64,000 bases of DNA, taken from Streptomyces sp. CB02009. Lineage in GTDB: Bacteria; Actinomycetota; Actinomycetes; Streptomycetales; Streptomycetaceae. The notes under the pieces were generated by a model. It was not told the origin of the DNA, did no database searches, and saw nothing but the letters and a program-made list of their open reading frames with translations. Of this stretch, positions 24,490 to 33,097 are shown in pieces; the first letter of the stretch is position 1, and each line of letters starts with the position of its first letter. A program made the translations under genes and the position numbers. The stretch lies in the NCBI RefSeq assembly GCF_001905825.1, contig NZ_LIVV01000001.1, positions 1,440,379 to 1,504,378 of the forward strand, read 5' to 3'.

Positions 24490-25134
24490 ATGGGCCTCAT
24501 CACCATCGAGATGTTCGCGACCCTCGACCTCGTGGGGCAGGCGCCCGGCGGCCCTGAGGAGGACCCGGCGGGATTCCCGTTCGGCGGCTGGCAGGCGCCC
24601 CTTCTGGACGAGGTCGGCGGGGCGCAGATCGGCGCCGCGTACGAGGGCACGGACGCCCTCCTGCTCGGCCGGCGGACGTACGACATCTTCGCCGGGTACT
24701 GGCCCCATCAGAGCGGCGGCGAGGACGGCGGGATCGCCGCGCTGTTCAACAGCATCCCGAAGTACGTGGCGTCGCGCGGTACGCCCGACCTGCCGTGGGA
24801 AGGGTCCACGCAGCTCGGCCCGAACCTCGCCGACGCGGTGCGCGAGATCCGTGACCGGCATGAGGACGTGAAGGTCGTCGGGAGTCTGAACCTCGTGCAG
24901 ACCCTGCTGCGCGAGAGGCTCTTCGACCGTATCGACCTCTGGTTGCACCCGGTGGTGCTCGGCGTCGGGAAGAAGGTGTTCGAGGACGGCGCGGTGCCCA
25001 CCAACGTCACGCTCCTCGCGCCGCCCGCGGCCGGCCCGTCGGGCACCGTGTTCCTGCGCTACGGGATCGCCGACGGCACGCCCTCGACGGGGGACATGAG
25101 CCTGCCCGATCGCGGTCTCGGGAGCAACGGCTGA
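24490..25134 (+). CDS. Dihydrofolate reductase family (RibD C-terminal-like) protein
   Basis: This 214-residue protein belongs to the DHFR/RibD reductase superfamily. The N-terminus MGLITIEMFATLDLVGQAPG matches the first strand and loop. GTDALLLGRRTYDIFAGYWP is the hallmark middle block, and VKVVGSLNLVQTLL plus the late RIDLWLHPVVLGVGKKVF block complete the fold. Members reduce pterin or uracil-type substrates or act in antibiotic self-defence; the substrate here is unknown. ATG 24490 follows a GGAG site. It appears monocistronic. Confidence 0.88.
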   Translation: MGLITIEMFATLDLVGQAPGGPEEDPAGFPFGGWQAPLLDEVGGAQIGAAYEGTDALLLGRRTYDIFAGYWPHQSGGEDGGIAALFNSIPKYVASRGTPDLPWEGSTQLGPNLADAVREIRDRHEDVKVVGSLNLVQTLLRERLFDRIDLWLHPVVLGVGKKVFEDGAVPTNVTLLAPPAAGPSGTVFLRYGIADGTPSTGDMSLPDRGLGSNG

Positions 25135-25155
25135 GGCCGGGCCGGGCTGCGGGGG

Positions 25156-26067
25156 TCAGTGCGCGTCGTCGCCGGGTCCTGCCGGGGCGAGGACGGACGC
25201 GGCCAGGTGCTCGCGGAACCAACGATGGCCCGGGTCGGCCGAGTTGCGCGGATGCCAGGCCATCCCGAGGTCCAGGGGCGCCAGGTCGAGCGGGATGGCG
25301 AACGTCCGCAGTCCGAGGGCGGAGACGGTGTCGGGGAGCCAGTCGGCCAGGCTGAGCGCGACGAGGTCGGTGTCCCGGGCGAGCATCATCGCGCTCGTGT
25401 GGCTGGGGACCACGATCGCGGTCCGGCGCCGCAGTCCGCGTTCCGCCAACGCGTGATCGATGGGCCCGAGGCGCTTCCCGAGACGGGAGATGCCGATGTG
25501 GTCGGCCGCCGCGAACCGGCGGGCGTCGATCGGCCCGTCGAAGAGGGGATGGTCCTGGCGGGCGATGCCGACCGGCGTCATCCGCCTGAGCTGCCGGGTC
25601 CGGATCTCAGGGTCCAGGTGTCCGAGGACGCCGAGTTCGACGTCCACCCAGCCCTGGCGCAGCCCGGGGCCGCCCTCGACCGCCTCGGGCAGGAAGACGA
25701 CGTCCACCTGCGGGGCCTCCGCGTGGATCCGCTCGGTCAGGTGCGCGGCCAGTCCCACCAGGAGCAGGTCGGCCGCCTGCACCGTGAACGTGCGCTGGAG
25801 GTGGGCGGCGTCGAAGCCGGGACCGGGCCTCAGGACGTTCTCGCAGCCGCGCAGCAACGCGGCCACCTCTTCCCGGAGTTCCAGGGCGCGCGGGGTCGGG
25901 ACCATGCCCTGGCCGGCCCGGACGAGCAGCGGGTCGCCGACCGCTCGGCGGAGCCGGGCCAGGGTGCGGCTCACCGCCGCGGGCGAGGTGCCGAGGAGTT
26001 CCGCTGCCCGGGTCACGCTGTTGTCCTGGAGCAAGGCGTCCAGAACACGCAGCAGGTTGAGGTCCAT
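25156..26067 (-). CDS. LysR-family transcriptional regulator, divergent from a beta-propeller gene
   Basis: This 303-residue LysR regulator has an N-terminal winged helix (LLRVLDALLQDNSVTRAAE, then LGTSPAAVSRTLARLRRAVG) and a type 2 periplasmic-binding-like effector domain from about 90 to the end. ATG 26067 follows an AGGAG site. It is transcribed away from the YncE-like propeller gene, with about 160 nt between the two starts, so that gene is its likely target along with its own promoter. The effector is unknown. Confidence 0.92.
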   Translation of the reverse strand: MDLNLLRVLDALLQDNSVTRAAELLGTSPAAVSRTLARLRRAVGDPLLVRAGQGMVPTPRALELREEVAALLRGCENVLRPGPGFDAAHLQRTFTVQAADLLLVGLAAHLTERIHAEAPQVDVVFLPEAVEGGPGLRQGWVDVELGVLGHLDPEIRTRQLRRMTPVGIARQDHPLFDGPIDARRFAAADHIGISRLGKRLGPIDHALAERGLRRRTAIVVPSHTSAMMLARDTDLVALSLADWLPDTVSALGLRTFAIPLDLAPLDLGMAWHPRNSADPGHRWFREHLAASVLAPAGPGDDAH

Positions 26068-26225
26068 CACGAGCTCCTGAGCTTCTGAACTGCAGTTTTG
26101 CGTCCGGGGCAATGATTGGATGCTCATCTTTGCATTGTTGTGGCGCTCGGCGGCCCCGAGAGTGGAGACGCCCGCGGGAAACCCACCGCGGCAAACCTCC
26201 CTCCGCCCCGTCTCAAGGAGCCGCT

Positions 26226-27278
26226 GTGCACCCGTCACCCCGTACCGGTCGAGAAGGCGATGTCCTGGCCGTCGTCAGTCAGAGCGGGCCGACCGTTTCG
26301 TTCTTCGACGCCGGGTCGGACCGCCATCTCGGCCACGTACAAGTCCCCTCCGAACCTCATGAGTTGTGCTTCGACGCGGAGCACCGGCTCCTGTGGTGCA
26401 CGCTGACGTACCACTCGGGCTACTACCACGCGAACGGCGGCCGACGCACCGACCTGGCCGTCATCGACCCCGACACCCGCCGGATCGTCGAGATCGTCGA
26501 CATCGGCCCGGAACACGGGCCGCACGGCCTGGCCCTCGACCCGACGCGCGGCCGGATCTACGTCAGCGTGGAGGGCGCCGCGGACCGGCCCGGCGGCGTC
26601 GTGGTGATCGACACGGCGACCCGCCGCCCCGTAGGCAGGATCGACACCGACGCGCCCGGCCCCCACTGGTTCGCCGTCGACCCGGCGGGCAGGACGGGGT
26701 ATGCGACCAACAAGGAGGCGCCGTTCGTATCGGTCGTCGACCTCGAACGGGGCGTCCTCACGGCGAAGGTCGCGGTGCCGGGCAGCGAGGGCCTCGCCGT
26801 CTCGGCCGACGGCACGCAGGTCTTCGTCGCCGGGCCCTACGGGGACTTCTCGCCCGCCGCCGAAGCGCGGCCGGCCACGGGGATCCGGGTCATCGACACC
26901 CGCACCGCCTCCGTCGTCGACACCCTGCCCACGGAGGACCTCGTCCTGCCGGTGCATCTGACCTCGACGGGGAAGCTCCTCGCGGGCGAGGTGCGCATGG
27001 CACCCGATCCCGGGTCGCGACTCGGCCGCCACGCGCCGGGCCGCCTCACCGTGTTCGCCGTCGACACCCGCAAGCCGGTGGGCGCACTCGACGTCGGGCT
27101 CTTCCCGCTCACCATCACCTCGTCCCCCGACGGCCGACTCGCCTATGTGGCCTGCGCCGTCTCCTCCACCGTCGACGTCATCGACCTGGAGACGCTGGAC
27201 CGCCTGGCCCGACTGGACATCGCCAAGCTCGGCGAGGCCGGCGCGCACGGCCTGGCGTACCTCCCGAGCCCGGCCTGA
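26226..27278 (+). CDS. YncE-like beta-propeller protein
   Basis: This 350-residue protein consists of about seven propeller repeats with the pattern IDPDTRRIVEIVDIG..GPHGLALDP and similar later copies (VVDLERGVLTAKVAV, VIDTRTASVVDTLP, VIDLETLDRLARLDI). It starts at GTG 26226, 5 nt after AAGGAG. No clear signal peptide is present, so a cytoplasmic location is likely. Such proteins bind ligands or have lactonase-like activity, but nothing here identifies a substrate. Divergence from the LysR gene suggests control by that regulator. Confidence 0.8.
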   Translation: MHPSPRTGREGDVLAVVSQSGPTVSFFDAGSDRHLGHVQVPSEPHELCFDAEHRLLWCTLTYHSGYYHANGGRRTDLAVIDPDTRRIVEIVDIGPEHGPHGLALDPTRGRIYVSVEGAADRPGGVVVIDTATRRPVGRIDTDAPGPHWFAVDPAGRTGYATNKEAPFVSVVDLERGVLTAKVAVPGSEGLAVSADGTQVFVAGPYGDFSPAAEARPATGIRVIDTRTASVVDTLPTEDLVLPVHLTSTGKLLAGEVRMAPDPGSRLGRHAPGRLTVFAVDTRKPVGALDVGLFPLTITSSPDGRLAYVACAVSSTVDVIDLETLDRLARLDIAKLGEAGAHGLAYLPSPA

Positions 27279-27393
27279 TCCTTGAGTGCGTCACGCGTGC
27301 CCCATGCGTGCCCCGCGCGTGCCCGCTACCGGACACCGCTCCCACCCCGGGGGACACCCGTGGCGCGAGTGGCGCGAGTGTCTCCCTCGTACG

Positions 27394-28281
27394 TCAGGGG
27401 GTGGTGCCCCGCTCCAGGAGCGTCATCAGCGCGCGGGCCGCCGGGCTGGTCGCCTGCGGTGGGGGCAGCAGGGCCACGGTCTCGTAGACGGACTCGCCGG
27501 TGCCGGCCAGCGGGACGGCGTGCAGGGACTCCCGCTTGTGCCGGAAGTGCCGTGGTACGGCGGCGACCCCGAGGTCCTCCTCCACCAGGTCCAGGAGGCT
27601 GTGCACGTCGTTCACCTCCAGGGTCACCGTGCGCGGGACGTCCGCGCCGGCGAAGGTCGCGTCGGTGGCCCGTCGCGGCCCCCAGCCGGGGTGGAAGTCG
27701 ACGAAGTCCTCCTGCGCGAGGTCCCGGAGCGCGAGCGCCGGCCCGGCCGCGGCGAGCGGGTGCTCGGGATGGCACAGCAGCGTCATCGGCTCGGCTGCCA
27801 GCGGCACCGAGCGCAGCTGCTCGGAGTCGGCCCGCGTGCGGTAGGCGAAGGCCAGGTCGAGGCGGCCGGCGGCGACGTCCTCGGCCAGGGTGAGGCCGCC
27901 CTCCTGACGGAGCCGTATCTCCACCTCGGGGTGCCGCCGCCTGAACGCCGCCAGAAGCCCTGCCACGGGCACGCCGGCGACGCACTGCTCGGCCCCGAGG
28001 CGGAGCGTGCCGCGCACGACGCCCTGCACGGCCGCCACCGCCTCGTGAGCGGCCCGCACCTGGGCCAGGACGCGCTCCGCCTCGACCAGCAGCGCGCGCC
28101 CGGCCTCGGTCAGCGTCACCCTTCGGGTGCTCCGTACGAACAGGGGAGCCCTCAGATCCCGCTCCAGGGACCTGATCGACGCGGACAGACCGGACTGGGA
28201 GACCATGAGCCGCTCCGCGGCCCGCGTGAAGTGCCGGTCCTCGGCGACGGCGACGAAGTGCTGAAGATGCCGCAGTTCCAT
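27394..28281 (-). CDS. LysR-family transcriptional regulator, divergent from an aldo/keto reductase
   Basis: This 295-residue LysR protein begins directly with the winged helix (MELRHLQHFVAVAEDRHFTR and AERLMVSQSGLSASIRSLER), followed by an effector domain with typical FRRRHPEVEIRLRQ and LAFAYRTRAD strands. It is divergent from the aldo/keto reductase gene, 145 nt away. The interval holds a palindrome (28302-28317), a plausible operator. It probably regulates the reductase in response to an aldehyde or related metabolite, by inference from position. Confidence 0.93.
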   Translation of the reverse strand: MELRHLQHFVAVAEDRHFTRAAERLMVSQSGLSASIRSLERDLRAPLFVRSTRRVTLTEAGRALLVEAERVLAQVRAAHEAVAAVQGVVRGTLRLGAEQCVAGVPVAGLLAAFRRRHPEVEIRLRQEGGLTLAEDVAAGRLDLAFAYRTRADSEQLRSVPLAAEPMTLLCHPEHPLAAAGPALALRDLAQEDFVDFHPGWGPRRATDATFAGADVPRTVTLEVNDVHSLLDLVEEDLGVAAVPRHFRHKRESLHAVPLAGTGESVYETVALLPPPQATSPAARALMTLLERGTTP

Positions 28282-28301
28282 GACTCAGAAGCCTACGCTC
28301 T

Positions 28302-28317
28302 GAATCCCATCGGATTC
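28302..28317. promoter_or_regulatory. Candidate LysR operator palindrome
   Basis: GAATCC and GGATTC form a perfect 6-bp inverted repeat with a 4-nt spacer, 20 nt upstream of the LysR start. A third GGATTC half-site follows at about 28324-28329. This arrangement fits a LysR-type binding site. Confidence 0.45.
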
Positions 28318-28426
28318 TCCTGTTGGATTCATGCCGGGGGAGAGGGGAGATTGGTGGCGGCACGACCACCTCCCCGCCGTCCCCGCCCGCCGGGGCCGCC
28401 GCCCCCGCACCAGCCATGGAGCCGCG

Positions 28427-29419
28427 TTGTACACCGCACACGCCGACCGCTACGCCGACATGCCCTACCGCCGCACCGGGCACAGCGGCCTGAAGCTCCC
28501 CGCCCTCTCCCTGGGCCTCTGGCACAACTTCGGCCCCGACCGCACGGCGGAGACCCAGCGCGCCATCCTCCGCCGCGCCTTCGACCTCGGAATCACCCAC
28601 TTCGACCTGGCGAACAACTACGGCCCCCCGCCCGGCGCAGCGGAGTCCGCCCTCGGTGACTTCCTGCGCACGGACTTCGCGCCCTACCGCGACGAACTGG
28701 TCGTCTCCACCAAGGCCGGATACCTGATGTGGCCGGGCCCGTACGGCGAGTGGGGCTCCCGCAAGTACCTGATGTCGTCGCTCGACCAGAGCCTGCGCCG
28801 GCTCGGTCTCGACCACGTCGACATCTTCTACTCGCACCGCTTCGACCCGGAGACCCCGCTGGAAGAGACCATGGGCGCCCTGCACTCCGCGGTCCAGCAG
28901 GGCAAGGCCCTGTACGTCGGCGTCTCCAACTACTCCGCCGAACAGACCCGTGAGGCGGCCCGCATCCTCGCCGAGCTCGGCACACCCCTCACCCTTCACC
29001 AGCCGCGCTACTCGATGCTCGACCGGCGCCCCGAGGAGGAGGGCCTGCTCGACGCCCTCGACGACCTGCGGATCGGCTCCATCGCCTACTCGCCGCTGGA
29101 GCAGGGCCTGCTCACCGGCCGCTACCTGAACGGCATCCCCGAGGACTCCAGGGCCGCGAGCGACAGTCCCTTCCTGAACCGCGACGCCGTCACCGAGGAC
29201 CTGGTGACCCGCCTGCGCGCCCTCGACGACATCGCCGCGTCGCGCGGCCAGACCCTGGCCCAGCTCGCCCTCGCCTGGGTGCTGCGCGGCGGCCGGGTCA
29301 CCTCCGCGCTGGTGGGAGCGAGCAGCGCGGGACAGCTGGAGGACAGCGTGGCCGCCCTCCGCAACCTCGACTTCGACAGCAAGGAACTGGCCCTGATCGA
29401 CGAGCTGACCCGCCCCTGA
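28427..29419 (+). CDS. Aldo/keto reductase, L-glyceraldehyde 3-phosphate reductase (YghZ) type
   Basis: This 330-residue enzyme starts at TTG 28427 (MYTAHADRYADMPYRRTG), with GGAG about 6 nt upstream. It has the AKR tetrad: Asp and Tyr in THFDLANNYGPPPG, Lys in VVSTKAGYLMWPGPYG and His in DIFYSHRFDPETP. The YLMWPGPYGEWGSRKYL block is typical of YghZ-type AKR14 enzymes, which reduce L-glyceraldehyde 3-phosphate and toxic aldehydes such as methylglyoxal with NADPH. It is divergent from a LysR gene that likely controls it. Confidence 0.93.
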   Translation: MYTAHADRYADMPYRRTGHSGLKLPALSLGLWHNFGPDRTAETQRAILRRAFDLGITHFDLANNYGPPPGAAESALGDFLRTDFAPYRDELVVSTKAGYLMWPGPYGEWGSRKYLMSSLDQSLRRLGLDHVDIFYSHRFDPETPLEETMGALHSAVQQGKALYVGVSNYSAEQTREAARILAELGTPLTLHQPRYSMLDRRPEEEGLLDALDDLRIGSIAYSPLEQGLLTGRYLNGIPEDSRAASDSPFLNRDAVTEDLVTRLRALDDIAASRGQTLAQLALAWVLRGGRVTSALVGASSAGQLEDSVAALRNLDFDSKELALIDELTRP

Positions 29420-29453
29420 ACCGCGAGGGCCCTCCTTGAACCGCGAGGGCCCT
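29417..29453 (+). repeat. 20-bp-period direct repeat spanning the reductase stop codon
   Basis: The 17-base unit at 29417-29433 recurs exactly at 29437-29453. The first copy begins with the TGA stop of the aldo/keto reductase, so the end of that gene was copied into the flanking sequence. Confidence 0.8.
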
Positions 29454-29454
29454 G

Positions 29455-29813
29455 GGAGCAGGAGGGCGACGCCAAGCCGTCCGCCGCGGCTTCGCGGGAA
29501 GCCGCGGCGGACGGCTCCGGTCCGTCGTCGGCGCCGGCCGATCCCGTGCCGGAGCCGACGACGGCCGATCCCCGGCCCGAGGCGACGACGGCCGGTCCTC
29601 TCCCGAGCCGACGGCCTCTCCCACGCCGGTCACGCCCCGACTCACCGCGGTGACCGTCGACGACTGGCGTTACCGGTATGCCTGGAGGGGCTTCGCCACG
29701 GACGTCGACGGTGCCGGCGGGCAGTACGACAAGCCCAGGAGGAGCAGGAGGAGCAGGAGGAGACGGCCGAGCCGGAGACGGGTCACACGCCGCCGCCCAT
29801 CCGCTACCTGTGA
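29455..29813 (+). pseudogene. Frameshifted relic of a Pro/Thr-rich linker protein
   Basis: Three high-GC3 coding segments lie in successive frames. The first reads AKPSAAASREAAADGSG then EPTTADPRPEATTAG (about 29474-29600). The second reads SPEPTASPTPVTPRLTAV then DDWRYRYAWRGFATDVDG (about 29598-29730). The third reads QEEQEEQEETAEPETG then HTPPPIRYL to a TGA at 29811-29813. Together they resemble one protein with an Ala/Pro-rich linker and a short C-terminal domain, broken by two frameshifts. The family was not recognised. No intact start is visible. The 5' part overlaps a strong hairpin. Confidence 0.45.
29475..29516. terminator. 18-bp hairpin downstream of the aldo/keto reductase
   Basis: A perfect 18-bp stem (29475-29492 with 29499-29516) encloses a 6-nt loop, about 55 nt past the reductase stop. 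It may act as a terminator, although it also lies within the coding relic. Confidence 0.6.
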
Positions 29814-29883
29814 CTCCCCGGCGGTGACCGACGCCCCTCCGCCGCACGGCGGATCGGCCGGCGGCAGCTTCTAGGATCTGCGC

Positions 29884-30621
29884 ATGGCGACAAGACTCGT
29901 GCAGATCAACATGAAGGCCCAGGACGATGCCGCGCTCGGCCGGTTCTGGGCGGAGGCGCTCGGCTGGGCCGTCGACAGCGAGGGGCCAGGCGTGACCAAC
30001 CTCGAACCCGTGGGATTCGCCTACCCCGACCCCGCCGCCGTCTGCATCGACATCGTCGCCCGTCCGGAACCCAAGACGGTGAAGAACCGGGTGCACCTCG
30101 ATCTCGCCACCACCTCGCCCGCCCATCAGGCGGAGCTGGTCGCACGTCTCAGGGATCTTGGTGCGACGCTGGCCGACGTGGGCCAGGGCGACGTCCCGTG
30201 GACGGTCATGGCCGACCCGGAGGGCAACGAGTTCTGCGTCCTGGAGCCCCGCCCGATCTACCAGGACACCGGGCCGATCGCCGCGGTGGTGGTCGACTGC
30301 ACCGACCCGCGGGGCATGGCCCGGTTCTGGGACCGGGCGATGGACTGGACGCTGCACGAGGTCACCGACGACCACGCGTCCCTGCGGTCCGCTGCAGGCG
30401 TCGGCCCCTACCTGGAGTTCCTCCGTACCCCCGACGCCAAGAGCGGGTGGAACCGCGTCCACCTCGACGTCCGCCCCTACCCGGGTGACGACATGGCGGC
30501 GGAGGAAGCGCGACTGCGCGCCCTGGGCACCACCGATCCCGGCATCGACCAGGCCGCGATCTCCTGGACGGTTCTGGCGGACCCGGAAGGCAACGAGTTC
30601 TGCCTGCTCACTCCTCGCTGA
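29884..30621 (+). CDS. VOC family protein with two glyoxalase-like domains
   Basis: This 245-residue protein contains two tandem VOC half-modules with parallel motifs. The first (about 1-122) has DDAALGRFWAEALGW and ends WTVMADPEGNEFCVLEP. The second (about 130-245) has DPRGMARFWDRAMDW and ends WTVLADPEGNEFCLLTP. Glyoxalase/bleomycin-resistance-like proteins of this layout bind small molecules or metals; no specific substrate can be assigned. ATG 29884 gives MATRLVQINMKAQDD. A GC-rich hairpin follows the stop. Confidence 0.92.
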   Translation: MATRLVQINMKAQDDAALGRFWAEALGWAVDSEGPGVTNLEPVGFAYPDPAAVCIDIVARPEPKTVKNRVHLDLATTSPAHQAELVARLRDLGATLADVGQGDVPWTVMADPEGNEFCVLEPRPIYQDTGPIAAVVVDCTDPRGMARFWDRAMDWTLHEVTDDHASLRSAAGVGPYLEFLRTPDAKSGWNRVHLDVRPYPGDDMAAEEARLRALGTTDPGIDQAAISWTVLADPEGNEFCLLTPR

Positions 30622-30669
30622 CCGGACGCGCCGGCCGGCAGCTGCCCGGCATCCTCCCGGCAGCCGGCC

Positions 30670-30692
30670 GCCGCGCCCGCAGGGGGCGCGGC
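30670..30692 (+). terminator. Hairpin after the VOC gene
   Basis: A 9-bp GC-only stem (30670-30678 with 30684-30692) and 5-nt loop lie about 50 nt beyond the VOC stop. Several other partial inverted repeats surround it. Confidence 0.5.
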
Positions 30693-30793
30693 CGGGTGCC
30701 CGCAGGGGTGCCGGACGGGTGTCGAGCGCCCGTATCCGGCCACCGTTCGCCGCTGCCGTCGGCGCCGATGTGACCCCCGTGCCATGGGAGGGT

Positions 30794-31393
30794 ATGACCA
30801 AACCATCACACCCCACGACCGAACGGACCCGTGACTTGAGCAGCCTCCCCGGATCGCGCCTGCCGGGCAGAACCTGGACCGTCCGCCTCACCGGACACCC
30901 GGACCACTCCGCCACCGTGGCCTGCAGCACCGCGGCGTGCCGGATGCCTCCTCGCTCCAAGGACCTCAACGCCCTGCGCCGCTTCGCACAGCAGCACGTC
31001 CAGGCCCACGCACGCTCCGCCACTCCGCGCCCCAACGCCACCTGCGCCTGCGGAGCGGCCGACTGCCGCCACCACACCACCAGGACGACATGCACGGGCC
31101 GGACCCTGCTGGTCCTCATCCACAACCGGATCGTGGGCGACGTGTGGACCCTGACCGAGGTCTGCCAGGCCTGCGCTCCGCACATCGTCAACGCCACCCT
31201 CCTGCCGGGCGCCGTCGCGCCGCCCGGCATCCCGGTTCCCGCAGCCGCCAATCCCGCGCCGCCGGCACCGGTTCAGGCCACCTTCTCCTCCCCGCAGCCG
31301 ACCGACGCGGACGACGTCTCCGCCGCGCGCCGCAGCCAGCGCCCCCCGCGCGCCCGCCGAAGCCGAGGGGCGGAGAACCGCCGAGGCCGGTGA
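30794..31393 (+). CDS. Cysteine-rich hypothetical protein
   Basis: This 199-residue protein has paired cysteines in three places: VACSTAACRMPPR, NATCACGAADCRHH and EVCQACAPH. That is enough to form one or two zinc sites. The C-terminal 60 residues are Pro/Ala/Arg-rich and probably disordered. ATG 30794 sits very close to a GGGAGG site; the in-frame GTG 30779 is an alternative. No membrane segment or signal peptide is present. The family was not recognised; zinc binding is inferred from cysteine spacing only. Confidence 0.6.
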   Translation: MTKPSHPTTERTRDLSSLPGSRLPGRTWTVRLTGHPDHSATVACSTAACRMPPRSKDLNALRRFAQQHVQAHARSATPRPNATCACGAADCRHHTTRTTCTGRTLLVLIHNRIVGDVWTLTEVCQACAPHIVNATLLPGAVAPPGIPVPAAANPAPPAPVQATFSSPQPTDADDVSAARRSQRPPRARRSRGAENRRGR

Positions 31394-31479
31394 CTCCATC
31401 GCCCGAACGCCGAGGCCGGTGGCTCCGATCTCCCGAACTCCGCGGCCGGTGAGCCTGATCGCCCGAACGCCGAGGTCCG
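31381..31479. repeat. About 30-bp tandem repeat, 3.3 imperfect copies
   Basis: Copies begin at 31381, 31410, 31440 and 31470 and share the pattern CCGAGGCCGGTG, then CTCC or CTG, ATC and CCCGAAC. The first copy is one base shorter, and the last is partial. The first copy covers the end of the cysteine-rich gene. The short unit, divergence and lack of spacers rule out a CRISPR array. Confidence 0.75.
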
Positions 31480-31528
31480 TCCGGCGCCTCGCCCCGTCCC
31501 CGGTGTCGTAGCGAGGACTCCGACGCCG

Positions 31529-32338
31529 TCAGTACGCCCCGAACGACCAGAAGACGCCCACCTCGTCGTCGTTCACCGCGATCAGTCCCAGGTCGTCGAG
31601 AAGGTCGAGCCCCTTGAGGTATTCGGACGTGAGGAAGCTGTGGGATCCGGTCCCTTGGAGACCTGCCGCGACGAAGTTCGGAGCCGGGTCCGACGCGGCG
31701 GCCGTCGCGTTGGTCCAGTAGCGGGCGCTGGGACCGTACCGGTCGAGCAGCGTCCGGGCGTCCGCCAGGACCGCGTTCAGGTCCGGGCGGGATCGCACCG
31801 GGGCGGGCTCCGACTGCCATTCCTCGGCCATGACGGCGAGCGCGGCGACCGCCGCCTCCGCCTCCAGGGGGTACAGGCGGCGGGGCAACTCCGACGAGTC
31901 CGGGGGATCGAAGGGGTAGGCAGGCGCCGTGTGGCGGGCGGAGTTCGTGCGGTCCCCGTCGATGCGGATCCAGCCCCGCGGGTCGGGGACCGACCGGTGC
32001 AGTACGGCGAGGACGTCGCGCGCCCAGTCCTCGTACCGCCGCGGTCCGGTGGCGGCGAAGGTGTACGTGTCGCCGAGCAGCCGCAGCGCCGCCGCGTTCC
32101 AGGGGCAGCGGCGGGAGCGGACCTCCGTCAGAAGGTCGCCGATGTGACGGGCGAAGACGTCCTTCGGCTCGCGCGGGATGCGTCGGAGCCGGTCGACGGC
32201 CCAGGTGGCGAGCTCGTCACCCTCATCCGCCGCGGGGGCCACCGGGTCGTGGACGAGCGGCAGGTCCCTTCCGTCCCACAGCGCCTCCAGGTGTGCTTCG
32301 AGCAGGTCCAACGCGGGCCGGTCGGCAGGCAGGGGCAT
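31529..32338 (-). CDS. Hypothetical protein, 269 residues
   Basis: This 269-residue soluble protein of unknown function is acidic and rich in Leu/Ala helices, with recognisable stretches LLEAHLEALWDGRDLPLVHD near the N-terminus, LLGDTYTFAATGPRRYEDW in the middle and LIAVNDDEVGVFWSFGAY at the C-terminus. No signal peptide or membrane segment was seen. The start ATG 32338 gives MPLPADRPALDL. It is divergent from the next hypothetical gene. The long, high-GC3 frame supports a real gene. Confidence 0.7.
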   Translation of the reverse strand: MPLPADRPALDLLEAHLEALWDGRDLPLVHDPVAPAADEGDELATWAVDRLRRIPREPKDVFARHIGDLLTEVRSRRCPWNAAALRLLGDTYTFAATGPRRYEDWARDVLAVLHRSVPDPRGWIRIDGDRTNSARHTAPAYPFDPPDSSELPRRLYPLEAEAAVAALAVMAEEWQSEPAPVRSRPDLNAVLADARTLLDRYGPSARYWTNATAAASDPAPNFVAAGLQGTGSHSFLTSEYLKGLDLLDDLGLIAVNDDEVGVFWSFGAY

Positions 32339-32437
32339 CGCGCAACTCTAGGCTGCCGCGGTCACCTGCCGAACCGCGGCGGGAAGTAGTGACAGTTTTA
32401 GCTGTCGGAGCTCGCGTGTGACAGGTACGCTTGTCGC

Positions 32438-33070
32438 ATGATGGACGCGACCGCAGTGCCGACCCCCGACAGGAACGACGAGGACTTCTGGACCGCCGCC
32501 GCGGCCCTGGTGGAGCCTCCCTGGAGCGAGCCCGACCAGGGCGACGCCTTCACCATGGACGAGAGGGTCCACGACGCCGTGCGCGCCCTGGCCGAACGGA
32601 TCTCGACCCGCGCGCAGGCCTACCGCGCCGCCGACAAACCCCTCGACCCCGTGCTCATGGCATCGCCCGACGCGCAGCTGGCGCTGCTCCGCGCGCTCTA
32701 CGAAGCCAAGCAGTCCGTCGAACGGCTGGCGGAGAGCGCCGCCACCGTCGCGGGCCGCAGCGGGGCGAACTACGCCCAGCTCGGTGCCGCCTGGGGCGGC
32801 ATCAAGCGCCAGTCCGCGCGTCTCAAGTGGCCCCACGCCGTGGTCAGGAAGGCCGCGAGCGAGTCCATCCCGTTCCACCACGCGGGCGGTACCGCCGCGG
32901 TGCACCACGATGCCGACGCCGACGCCTGGTGGTACACCGCCACTGGCGCGGACGGCAGGGAAACGGAGTCCGAGCCCGTCCACCGCACCTACGCCGAGGC
33001 CATCGCCGGAGCGACCGAGTACCTCCTCGCACACGCCCTGCCCGGCCGGCAGGCGCCCGCAGGAGACTGA
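32438..33070 (+). CDS. Hypothetical protein, 210 residues
   Basis: This 210-residue protein is helical in its first half (VHDAVRALAERISTRAQAYR, LRALYEAKQSVERLAESAA), then has a possible helix-turn-helix-like block NYAQLGAAWGGIKRQSARL around residues 108-126. A beta-rich C-terminal part includes WWYTATGADGRETESEP. It could be a small DNA-binding or regulatory protein, but this is weak inference. ATG 32438 and ATG 32441 are both possible starts. Confidence 0.65.
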   Translation: MMDATAVPTPDRNDEDFWTAAAALVEPPWSEPDQGDAFTMDERVHDAVRALAERISTRAQAYRAADKPLDPVLMASPDAQLALLRALYEAKQSVERLAESAATVAGRSGANYAQLGAAWGGIKRQSARLKWPHAVVRKAASESIPFHHAGGTAAVHHDADADAWWYTATGADGRETESEPVHRTYAEAIAGATEYLLAHALPGRQAPAGD

Positions 33071-33097
33071 CCGGTACGGGTCCTCAGCGGTGAACGG

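Noticed and set aside
31381..31479. 30-bp repeats considered as a CRISPR array
   Set aside because: Copies are directly adjacent and divergent with no unique spacers and no cas genes nearby.
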